From assembly GCA_028455995.1 (NCBI GenBank), contig JABELC010000003.1:3348001-3412000 (forward strand): a DNA stretch of 64,000 bases, written 5' to 3'. Source of the DNA: Scleromitrula shiraiana (Eukaryota > Ascomycota > Leotiomycetes > Helotiales > Sclerotiniaceae). The translations under genes were made by a program, and so were the position numbers. Positions 1 through 11,067 of this stretch are shown one piece after another. The notes beneath the pieces were generated by a model. That model searched no databases and was not told the origin of the DNA. It saw only the letters and a program-made list of their open reading frames with translations. Each line of letters opens with the position of its first letter. The first letter of the stretch is position 1.

Positions 1-2580
1 TTTATAGATTTTTAATTGTATTAAAATTCGAATTGCTTTATAGTAGTTTGTAGGGTTAATTTAATGCTCTCTTTGTATTTATAAATATAGATTTATCTAA
101 ATCGAAATGTTTTATTAATAATAATGGTAATATATTAATATTTATTAATATTAATTAGATTGATTTTAATAATGTTGATATATAAAAACTCAAAGATTTT
201 AATTAATTTTAAATTAATAGTTTTTTATAATATTCAATATAATTTTGTTAATTTATATATTTTGTAGACTTTTTTTTTATTTTTAGAATATTCTATTAAA
301 TCTTTAATAAATAATCTTTTTACTATTTTTTGAGTTGTTTTAATATTTTTTTTAAAAAAATATCTAAATCATTTATGCTAAATATTTATATTAATATATT
401 TTTTGTAAATATTAATATTTAGGGATAGTATTAGAAATGCTAAATAGATTATTGTTTTATTTTATAATTAAATAATAATATATATATCTAAATTTATTTA
501 GAAATAAGTAATTTTTTTATTATTTTATATATAATTATATTATATATATCCATTATTTTTTTATTATATTATACTTAAAAATAGTTTTAATAATAATTTA
601 TTAAAATATAAAATATCTTAATATAGAAAAAGTATTTTAAATTTATTTTTTATAAAGTATTTCAATATAACTTTGTTTATTTTTATAAAATAAATTATCT
701 TATTTATTAATAATAACCTAAATTTCTTTGATTTATATAATATAAATTCTTAAGATATAATGAACTTTAATATATTTTATATATAATAATATAAAGTATT
801 AATATTATAAATTTAGATATATTTATATTAAATATTTATAACAATATTTAAGGTTAATTTATTATTAAATAAATCATATAAAAAACTTTTAATTATTATA
901 AATAATATTATTATTATTATTTTAAAGTTTTTATAATTATCAAACTTTTTTTTATTGTTTAAATTTGAGGTTTTATTATTAAATTTATCATCTAATACTT
1001 TATTTTTGATTTTAATCTAGATTTTCTATTTAATACTGTTTTTATCCTTCTATTTCTTTTTTATATCAATATTCTTTAAATTATTTAAATATATACTAGA
1101 GTTATAAAATCGAATTAAATTAAAATCAAGATTATTATAATAAATATATAAATTAGATTTATTAAAGTAATTAAAATTATTAAAATTATTTTATTTAAAT
1201 ATAGCTTTTTTTTTTTATAAAACTCCTTAATTTTTATTATTAAAAAATATTATTTTATCTTTTAAATTTTCGATTTATTAAGTTTCATTGATAAAATCGA
1301 TTATAAAATTCTTTACTATATTGAATTTATCTATTTTTAAATTTTAAATAATAAAGCGTTATTATTTTGCCTAAATAAAAAACTTTTTATTTATTATTAT
1401 AATAAATTATATATATTAAATTATTACATTTAATATTAACTTCACCTTAATAAATTTTACAAATAATTAGCGAACTACGATAATTATTTTTTAAATATTT
1501 TTAAAATTATTTATATTTATCTAATTATATTTAATTAATTTATTATAATTAAAAATATAATCTTTATTTTTATATTGATATTTAAAAGCTTTAATCATTT
1601 TTTAAATTATTTTTTTATTTTTGATTAACCCTATTAAACCAATATAAAAAGATTAATAAATAATAATATATATTTTCACATTTTTTTTATTTTATTCCTC
1701 TCAAACCTTAATTTTTGCTTTAATTATAAACGTTATAGAATCAATATCTTTTAATATTATTACTTTTTTTTTAATAATTTTTCTTAATTTATTTATATTA
1801 ACAATATCCTTAATATTTTTAATCTAATATAAATAATTTTTTTTCTCTTTAAAATATTACTTTAAATTCATCTATAAAATAAATAATGATAAATTTGATT
1901 TTATTATTGAGTTGATTAAGTTTGTTAATAAAAATAAAGATGGTAATCTTGAAGGTTATTGTGATAGCAATTAATAAAGAGAAATTAAAGAAGATAACGA
2001 TTTATTAAATATTGTTATGATTTTTTATTGAATTGTATGATTAATCTTCTATATTATTTTATTAATTTTATAATATTAAAATGATTCTTCAAATAAAAAA
2101 ATTAAATTAATTTCTATATTTTATATAAAACCATTAGTTATAATTTTCTTTTTAATAATATTTGATATTTTATTAAATGAGTATTAAAAATATAAATTGA
2201 TAGAATTATTAATATATTTTAATTTTAATACAGATTTTTGAGGATTTATCATTATTAATCTATATTTTTATTGATTTATATTAAAAATTGATAAACTTTT
2301 ATTTAATTTAAAGCTTTTATTTAATTTAATATTATTAAATACTTTATAAACCTTTATTATTATAATATTTATTTGATTTTTAATGATTTGTTTTGATTTT
2401 TTTTTAATAATATCTTTTATAAAAGATTTAAAATAAAAATAATAGATAAGTCTTTTTAAATATAATTTAAATGAGTTAAATATAATTAATAACTTTTAAA
2501 TACTTTTAAGCTTATAATTTATAAAAGATCAAATATAAAGAAAAGCATTATAAATTGATATATTATTTTATTGTTAACTC
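1..2580. repeat. AT-rich, RIP-like gene desert
   Basis: This stretch is almost entirely A and T with no open frame above 60 codons, and ends fairly sharply near 2,580 where normal composition begins. In filamentous ascomycetes such blocks are usually repeats or transposons degraded by RIP (C to T in CpA context). No specific element can be recognised. Unlike the island at 22-29 kb it appears to lack the ACTAGT palindrome, so the two blocks probably derive from different parent sequences. Confidence 0.75.
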
Positions 2581-3961
2581 ACTAATTAAGGTCTTGATCT
2601 CATAAAGGGAGATATATATCAACTATTGATTATGTAATTATACTAGTCCCAATGTGGAGTGATCCTTATCCAGCAACCATTCTAACAGTTTATAACTAAA
2701 ATAGACATCCAAATATAAATTATCTAAAAAGCATTTGAACATCTATATTTTGAACGAACATTCAGAAATAGATGGGCTCGCAGTAAAAAATCTCTTAACA
2801 TAACGTTATATTGAGACAGAAAACACTAACCAGCATAATCATATGCCGAAAACAACAAAGCCTTAACCCCATTCCATAATTGCGAAACATTAGGATTAAT
2901 CTCACAAATCCAATCACTCCTCATACTCAAACTCCATGACTTGCATCATATCATCTACCACTCAACGGGGAACCAATCTCGCTCATAGACAGCGCCACAG
3001 CCAAATCCAAATGATCTATTTACTTCCAATCCCGATTCTCAAGGAGAATTAAATCGTAACATCGGACCTCTCATTTTGGGTACAAGAAGGATTCGGGGAA
3101 TGGCGCAAGCGAGCTTCAGGAAATTCTTTTACATAACATTACTGGGTTTGGGAATCAACGAATTGTTTTAGGTGTAAGTGAAAAAGCTTCTGCTTGTGCT
3201 TATTTTTCTGTAATGCGGGGATTTCTTATTGTATGGTGTGTTTGGGTGAGAGAGGATGTTTTGTGTGACGTGAAACTGGGGCTGGGGAGTGTGGCACTTG
3301 GGAATACATATAGGAGGTAGGAATAGTAGATTTAATGAGTGATTCTGTTCTAGTGGTAGTAATGTTGCAATTTTGGTTCTTGTTATGATTTTGTTGAGAT
3401 GGATAGATGTGCATTTGTCCTTGTCAAAAATTTCCAGGAATGATAGCTCTGAGGGCTGGATGAATGTGCCACTTGGAAGAGAAAATGGGATGAAATTTCA
3501 CCATCTTAGAAATGAATAATTATCTTTCTTGGACGTGCCATCTACAAGTCTAGCTTTCAAAGTAAAAACGGGAGTCAGGAAAAACAATGACACTAGTCTT
3601 ATGCGCAAAATTGAACATTAGATGAGTAGCGATATGAGTTTCTTGATGATGTAAGTCTAATTTTAGGATTGATAGCAAAGTTTTCGCAAGATATATAGTA
3701 AATATTGCTAGAAATATTGGTACCTTATGCAGACCCATCATATTGCGCTCTCCAGTTCCCAAATGATTGCCATTCCAACCTATGTAAGTAAAACTACCAC
3801 CTTGTTCTGATAAATACCGTTTTCCGTTTCCATCATGAATTCATGGTTATAAGAGAATCAACAAAACATTACCTATGTCGTCGCCCTGTGTCTCCAATCC
3901 CCGAGTCGGTTGTAATTCATAATTACGCCACCGTATAATTCACATCTTGACTTAGATTTTC
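2581..3961. other. intergenic, no gene seen
   Basis: Normal-composition DNA with only short unconvincing frames (for example minus-strand ones near 3,226-3,414 and 3,550-3,762). No recognisable domain, tRNA or repeat was found. Confidence 0.5.
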
Positions 3962-5412
3962 TCAATCTACTGTATCCTCTGAGCTTTCTGGATCTGAAGT
4001 AGACTGATCTAGCGATGCACCCGAGAGTCCATTGTTATACTCGAGTTCCTGGTCCGAATACGCTCCCGACAAGTCCTGAATGATAGGTACGGCATGCCCA
4101 CAGCAAAAACATTGCTGTGGAGAGGTGCTTCGCTCTGCTGATTTTCTCGCACGTTCGTGCTCCTCAAAAGCTGCACGTCCGGCAACTCTTCTCCATTCCC
4201 GAACAGATGCATTATTATCCTTTGCCCATTTTTCAACAGTGTCCCAGCTCCATGTTCGAACAATCTCTTCCGGCGACGCAACGAATAGTAGCAAGAACTC
4301 GTCTTCGTAAAAGCTGTTCTAGAAATTCCTGTGGCCTTCATAAGGTGTTATAACCTTATAAAAGTCAAGCTCGTCTCTCATTCGCAGCATTGGCATCTTG
4401 GCATCAATTCTAGCACGAGCATTGATTAGAGTTAATTTGGTATGTTTCGGCTGACCTCTATCTCTTTCTTGTCGTCTCTCCAGCCATGGCACACGAATCT
4501 CAGAGATCTCTTTGAATGATTGGGTAGTTGATATTAACGGGCTCTTCTCTCTACTTCCATAATTTGCATGGTTCTTGAGGACCCAGCCTCTGCTCTCAGC
4601 TCCACCAAGACGACAATCTGAAGATCCCGAAATGAAACCGACACGACTGTCATGAATCTGGCACACACTTGATTTGTCCCAGACATACTATAGCATTCCC
4701 GACTTCGGAATATCTGTCCATTCACCCACCCTCCATGGATGACGATCTTCTTCTGATCTTAAAGCAGGCTGAATAATGATTGACGATGGATATGCTTGAG
4801 TCCTGGGCCTCTTTCGCCACGGCCGGCTTTCATCATCGCTTTCCCTACTGTCGGCTACCGACCCTGTTGACAACCAAGAGCGTTTGTCCGGTAGTGGAGC
4901 TGCGCGGAGTAGCGCTTCCACCTCCTTAAATCCTTTCGGGTATGCCGCGTGATCTTTAGGTTTTCGCTTGGTTTTCTTGTAATTGGCATCGTAGTACTTG
5001 AGCTGAAGCAAGTATATTAGATACTGAATTTTTTCGTCGTGTGGTGCCTCGTTTTCGAGTATCCTAGCGACAAAATAAAAGTTTTTTGCGCGCAGTGCAC
5101 ATTTCACATCGGGAGCTAATCTAGCTGCAAGCTGATCATTGGAAATTGAGAGATCTTGATCTGCATTTCCATCTGCATCTTCTACATCCTCATCCGACAT
5201 TTGAGGAAGCTCATCTTGGTCACTTTCACTCATGTCTAGATGCAGTGTCAGCTGGCATGCACGGAATGATTAAAGAAGATCTTACCTGCGTCGCAAAGTT
5301 CCTGAGAACGATTGGCGTTCCTGTCAGCTTCATCCAGATGCGATGCATTGGCAGCAGGTTTGATCTTCTTTAGATTCAACGCCTCCTTCTCGATTTGACG
5401 AGATCTCTTCAT
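3962..5412 (-). CDS. unrecognised protein gene; one frame interrupted by two TAG codons
   Basis: The start is an ATG at 5412-5410 (MKRSRQIEKEALN). Exon 1 is 5412-5286; a clean 50-nt intron (GTAAG..CTAG, with a GCTGAC-like branch site) covers 5285-5236. Exon 2 then runs in one frame from 5235 to a TGA-type end at 3962, except for TAG codons at 4690-4688 and 4321-4319. Counting through them gives about 466 codons. The first part is acidic (MSESDQDELPQ), followed by a helical segment, a basic stretch and a C-terminal part with a WSWDTVEKWAKDN motif and a CFCCGH cluster. No family is recognised. If translation stops at the first TAG the product is about 223 residues. Alternatives are very short introns of 42 and 36 nt that would remove each stop, gene decay, or mRNA editing of UAG to UGG. 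The coding nature of all three segments is judged from composition and frame continuity only. Confidence 0.55.
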
Positions 5413-6929
5413 CTTTCTTAGATTTGTTATGTGCTTTCAAGTATTACTTCATCTATGCACCCTTAAAAAGAAATATAGAATAAGCTGGAATTGTTGTAGC
5501 AACTGTGAAAGTATTGACTTGAGATGGAATAGTGCTGTGAAGATAGCTGATGTTGAATACGAGATCGGAGAATTGGAAAGGACGGGGATGTGAATTGATT
5601 TGTATGCTTCTTAAACTGGTCTGCGAATGATCCAAGCTTTTGAAGGGGAAAAAATGGAAGCTGAAACGAATATTATGCGGTTCGATTTCTTGCCGGTATA
5701 CGCGGCAGTTGTGAGAGTTGACAATGATAGATGAATCCCAGCCTTGAGGGTAAATGATTCTGCTTGTAATACTGATGTACTTGCTCATGGGACTGGCAGG
5801 ACTGGGAAAAGTAAGCTAAGGATTTGAATTGAGGATCGTTCAATGTTGAAGAGTATATCAAAATCGATCGGAAGGAAATAAATACTTGAGCAACGTGCTT
5901 TCAACGTTGTATTGTTGAGGTTCTACTTAATTGCAGAGCCCTAAGAATAGATTGGTCATAGATTGATATGGGGATAGAAATAAAAGAAAGATTGTTGTTG
6001 TAGAAAGGAAGAAAAGTTGTAAGAAGAGAAAGACGACGGCAATGAGGTAAGTGAAGGGAATCGAATCAACGCTAGTGGATAATCCGAAGAGTGAATATAT
6101 GAGCAAGATATCCCCTACTCACACTGACACGTGAGAGGAGATGGGATAAATTAGAGTCGAAGGTGAGAGTATGAGTTACACCTAGCCCATAGCTACTCAT
6201 CAAGATAGCAAACACTTCCCTGATAGCAACAGTGCCAGGTGATGAAATAGGAGCTGCGGGTAACGTCTCCTATCTGCTTCCCCCTTCGCTATATAACATG
6301 TCCTTACCTTGAGAGCAAGTGACATCGTAGCTTAGCTACATGAAACCTGTACTAGAACTACCATATCCACCTTCCAAGAAAGTGGATAAAATCGTTGAGA
6401 GTCGAAGGAAACTTCCCCAACAATGGGGTGCCTGCTTTCCCTCACATGTAACATGGAGACTAGTGGCATATATTTGGGAGATATTAGACATCCTGAACTA
6501 TGGCCATCTCACTCGAGGTTGCCATCAATACTCTCATCACATTTCACTTGAATCCCAGCATTCTTAAATTTCTTCATTAATTCTAGTGATAGACATCTAA
6601 ACCTTCGAATAATTTGATGAAGTGGGATTGGAAATCCCCTGCCATATAAGATTCCCGTTGACCATCCGAAACGGCCGCCAATCCCGACACTAGCCAAAAA
6701 TAATCCTCGGAGAACAAACGGCCCAGAACTGGAACCAAGCATCATCACTCCTCCAAATTCCCAAAATTAAAACTAACACAACATATTATCTCCCGCAACA
6801 CAATGATTTTGCGGCCTCTTGCGAATTCATAACAATATTATAGAAAGATGGTCGTTAATCGTGATGGTAAATACTATCCCAATGATCCATACTGTGTTAT
6901 GAAACAAAGATCTTTAATTGACTCTATCT
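5413..6929. other. intergenic region between divergent genes
   Basis: Upstream DNA of the interrupted minus-strand gene and of the ZIP transporter. Only short frames without coding character occur here. It must hold both promoters, but no specific binding site could be named. Confidence 0.5.
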
Positions 6930-8322
6930 ATGTACGCAGTGTCCTCATGGTCGACCTCACATCTCCTGGCCGAATTAGCCCGTCGACAACAAGATGAAGC
7001 TACCGGTACGATACCAGAGAAGCCAATTTGTGGATCGGGGGTAAAAGGATCATACAATACATCTGCGCATGTATATGCGCTCATTCTAATATTGGTTCTA
7101 AGTACAATTGGTATATTCATTCTCTCCCTCTTCTCCCATTTATAATCTCTAACACTTCTCGTCAATTACAGCCTGTGGATTTCCTCTTATTTCTAGACGA
7201 TCTTCGAAATCCGATGGACCTAATCGATTTATATTCCTCTCGCAGCATTTCGGCACTGGTGTCCTTATTGCTACTGCATTCGTGCATTTATTACCTACGG
7301 CTTTCATGTCCCTGACCGATCCATGTCTACCTTATTTCTTCAGTGATGGATATCATCCGCTAGCTGGACTCATTGCCATGTTTAGCGCCTTGGTGGTAGT
7401 CGGATTGGAAATGTTTCTCACGACTAGAGGGGCCGGACATTCGCATTCGCATGGGGGTGCTTGGGATGCGGTGCCGAATGAAGAGGGGGAACATACACAT
7501 ATGAATGGAGCAGCCAAGACGAAAGGAAAAAAATCGAATGGAAGGTTAGGAAAGATAGGAGTCAATCATCGACCACAAGATATCGCATTAGGAGATATAG
7601 GAGAATCAGAAGGTCTCGTATCGGGCGTATCCCCCCTTCCAGTTTCTACCCCTCAAACCGGGGATAACGATAACACCGAAAGAAGAAAATACCGAGATTC
7701 TTCTGCCGGGGACGATGATGAATCCGATCTGGAACTCGACGAACTCGACGGCCCGCTCGCCAAACCTCCTGCCCATATCCCTCACGATCCGGAAGCAACC
7801 ACCAATTCCCCCATCTCAGCCGAAGATTCGCAAAAACGACAAATCCTCCAATGTCTCCTCCTCGAAGCAGGTATCCTCTTCCACAGCATATTCATCGGAA
7901 TGGCCATATCCGTCGCCACCGGCCCTCCCTTTGTCGTCTTCCTAATCGCAATAGCCTTCCACCAATCCTTCGAAGGCCTTGCACTCGGCTCGCGAATCGC
8001 CGCCATAAACTTCCCATCCGGTTCACCCCGTCCCTGGCTCATGGTTCTCGCCTACGGAACCACGACGCCCATCGGCCAAGCCATCGGACTAATCGTACAT
8101 AATTTGTATGATCCGCACAGCGCGGCGGGATTACTCATGGTGGGTTTTATGAACGCGATTAGTAGTGGACTGTTGCTGTTTGCGGGGTTAGTACAGTTGC
8201 TCGCGGAAGACTTTCTGAGTGATAAGAGTTATGGGGTTTTGGTGGGGAGGAGGAGATGGGAGGCTTTTGCGGCGGTTATGGGTGGGAGTTGTTTGATGGC
8301 TTTGGTGGGTGCTTGGGCTTAG
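6930..8322 (+). CDS. ZIP-family zinc/iron transporter (Zrt1/Zrt2-like)
   Basis: Two exons, 6930-7110 and 7172-8322, separated by a 61-nt intron (GTATAT..TTACAG) give 443 residues. Splicing creates the ZIP-typical LSTIACGFPLISRR junction followed by HFGTGVLIATAFVHLLP. A His-rich variable loop (GHSHSHGG and HTH) follows the third membrane segment. Transmembrane segment 4 carries HSIFIGM and segment 5 HQSFEGLALG, the His/Glu metal pathway of the family. ZIP proteins move Zn2+ or Fe2+ into the cytosol, at the plasma membrane for Zrt1/2. The N-terminus resembles Zrt2-type proteins (CGSGVKGSYNTSAHV), but plasma-membrane versus vacuolar localisation cannot be settled. The start is the first in-frame ATG; a TTG lies 12 nt upstream. 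The coding strand changes abruptly from C-rich to G-rich near 8,100. Confidence 0.93.
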
Positions 8323-9093
8323 ATATTCCTACGGTGTTTATGTTACAATACTGTGGGGAGAGGAAGGGGAAGGGGAAGGGGGCAGGATCTCCCGTGTAGC
8401 TGTGGGATTTGTATTCTGTATTATTTGTGTATTTGATGCTCGGGTTGGTTCATTGCATTATTTGGGATGAAATGGCGTTTCAAGGTCTTTCTTGGAATAA
8501 AGTTCGATGGGATGGATGGATGGATGGATGGACGGATGGATATTATATGTATAGAGCGATAGGAAGGGAGAAACAAAGGAAATAGATTTGATATTAATGG
8601 AATATCCAAATATTGTTTGACTTGATCTCATCTGATATCATGGGGAGTAGGGGAATAAATAAGTAGATGTCGTCATTTCATTTCTTCCGGTTGTTGAGAC
8701 ATTTTTGGGAGTTCTGTGACGTTTGTTTTGAAGTATCGAATCTTCAAAATGAAAAGAGGACCTCTTAGAATAACACTTGCTTCTCCAACCTCACATCCCA
8801 TTTGCATTTGCATCTGTTCCCCAGTATTCAATTCGGAATGATTGAACTATGTGCAAGCACTTCAAGAATCCCTTGTCAATTCCAGATCTTGTCACGAAAA
8901 CCATTATCAAATTGATATATCATTAATAGACCTCAAGTTGTGGTAGGTAAGCAGAATCAATTCTTCATAATTGACTAACGATGTAGCCTTTGGTGTGTAT
9001 GTAGGCGAAAAAGCATTGATGCGACGCCCTTCCATTCATTCATCCATGCCTCCCTCCCATTTAACGTTGAAACCCCGAAAAAAGACAGCCTCT
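8323..9093. other. intergenic, with a GGAT microsatellite
   Basis: This is the 3' flank of the ZIP gene and of the convergent ribosomal protein gene. A short GGAT repeat lies at about 8,507-8,540. No gene was seen. Confidence 0.6.
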
Positions 9094-10089
9094 TTACATG
9101 ACGACACCGGAGTTGGAGGCAATACGCTGGAGGAGAGAATTGTTAGAAATGGGGCTCTCGTGTGGTCCAAAGAGGAGAAATTGGTGTAAACTTACTGGCC
9201 ATAATTCGGCAGCCTCCTTTCCTACTGGTCCGGTAATGGCGGATCCCTTCATCTCTCCCTTGGGGTTGACAATCTATCAAAATTTGATTAGCATTCGTTC
9301 CACGTCTCAGTCCAGTTCTCAAAAATCCGATTCCCCCCCTTCCCTCGCAGACATTTCCTTCCTCCTCGTTCGCTTGTGCACCCATCTTCCCCGGTTTGAC
9401 CCAATAACGATAAAAAAATTCCTAAACTTACAACACCGGCGTTGTCCTCGAAGTACAAGAAAACACCATCGGTTCTCTTCCATGGCTTTGACTGTCTAAC
9501 GATAACAGCGGGCATAACCTTTTTTCTTAATTCCGGCTTTCCCTTCTTGACGGTTGCCATAACCATATCACCGACACCACCAGCTGGGAGACGGTTGAGA
9601 CGGGCACCAATACCCTTGACGGAGATGATGTACAAGTTACGGGCACCGGAGTTATCGCAGCAGTTCATTACGGCACCGCTATTTGCTAGTCAGTATACGT
9701 TTCGAAATTTCTTCATGTCGCAAATTCGGAATCAGAGTTGTGTGGAAAGCTGTTTATTCGTCGGAAAAATTCGATGTTCGAAGTCGCAGATTCTGTAGGA
9801 GATGGTTTTGGGGGGAAAACGTACACTGGAAGACCGAGAGTCATCTTAAGCTTGCCACCAGGGGCTCCACGTCTATAAAGCCATCGCATTAGCATTCAAA
9901 CCCCTCAAACTTCCCATTTTCTATCAATTCGGTGCCGGTTCCAATTCCACGATTAATATTTCCCGCTTCAATTCAGAATTTCGATCTGTATCCTTTCTCT
10001 CTTTCACCAACATCCCTCAGACCAATTTTGATCGTACCGGCACCGCAGAACCATCAACAAAAAGGTGAAACTCACGAAATCTTTGCCAT
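9094..10089 (-). CDS. RPL23: 60S ribosomal protein L23 (uL14)
   Basis: Five exons were reconstructed on the minus strand: 10089-10076, 9872-9825, 9678-9432, 9273-9196 and 9126-9094, giving 139 residues, the normal size for eukaryotic uL14. All introns are GT..AG (203, 146, 158 and 69 nt). The protein starts MAKISRGAPGG, contains GLPVGAVMNCCDNSGARNLY, LPAGGVGDMVMATVKKGKPE and [20 protein letters not shown], and ends RIASNSGVVM. uL14 sits on the intersubunit face of the 60S subunit. A tiny first exon (14 nt) plus several introns early in the gene is typical of fungal ribosomal protein genes. The last exon is only 11 codons, yet its match to the conserved C-terminus is exact in kind, so I am confident of it. 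Confidence 0.95.
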
Positions 10090-10202
10090 CTCGTCGGTAT
10101 TTCCTTCGGTATGCTGAAGTCAAAGATGTAGTTTGTCGATTGAAGTTGTCGTCGTCAAGGATTCGAGGTTGGTTCGCGAAAAACCGCACACCAAATTTTT
10201 GG

Positions 10203-10213
10203 AAACCCTAATC
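10203..10213 (-). promoter_or_regulatory. telobox-like (TTAGGGTTT) element upstream of RPL23
   Basis: Read on the coding strand, the sequence is GATTAGGGTTT, about 115 bp before the RPL23 start codon. TTAGGG-type boxes bound by Tbf1-like factors are known in ribosomal protein promoters of several fungi. The function here is inferred from sequence and position only. Confidence 0.35.
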
Positions 10214-11067
10214 AAAATTAAGCGAAATTCTCAGAGATCAGACCCACTTATTATACCTTCAATCCATGGATTGATAATAGTACCTACTGCATAGTTGATT
10301 CATGGAGGATAATTCTTTTTAAAAAAAATAATAAAAAAAAAATATATGTGATGTTCCATCTTTGAAAACGATTACATGGCAATGAAGATGCTTACGGTCT
10401 TTTATCAAAAGAGCATTTATAATATTTCATTTGGGAGGAGAAAACATTTCAGACTCTGGTCACAATATACTGCTTCGATTAATTGGAACTCGTTTGATAT
10501 ACCCTCTCAATCCGAAATCCTATAAACATAATAATCCGGAGCCCAAAGCATCAAAAGTAATGTATATGACTATGAGGTGAACAGCTTGAGCTTGCATGAT
10601 CGTAATCTAGGCCAATACTCCAGAAATTCCATACCATTGCCAAACTCCTTCTTTTCTCCCCCGCCAGGACGCCATGCTCAATTTTATCCTCCGTGCCTAT
10701 TATGTGTGGGATAATACAATATGAAAACAACAAATGATGCTGTCGAATAAGTGTCGATGATATAACATGGAAGAGTTGTCAATGTTATAAATGGTAGCAG
10801 ATGAATATCATGGTGCCTGCCCCGAAACTGTATAACAAGGAATGGTTCCTATAGAAGCGTAAAAATGCCCGGAACACACTATCTTGCACTAGATCGATAT
10901 TTGTCCTTGTTAAACTGTGACGACGTAAAGATCTGCAGTCGAAAAATATTGAGAAAATATACGGGTAGAGTCGAGAAGCACTGAAATCCTAGGACAATAA
11001 AACTCGAACTCCTAAAATGGGTAGAAAGAATCTTGTAGTCGTAAAAATTCTAATCGCGATTCGCGTT
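10214..11067. other. intergenic, no gene seen
   Basis: Lies between the RPL23 promoter and the 3' end of the histone deacetylase gene. It holds a short A-rich run near 10,320-10,345 and only one unconvincing short frame (10,551-10,733, minus). Confidence 0.55.

Noticed and set aside
1..2580. Possible mitochondrial or centromeric DNA
   Set aside because: No mitochondrial gene or tRNA is visible; AT-rich RIP-type desert explains it, though a centromere cannot be excluded from sequence alone.
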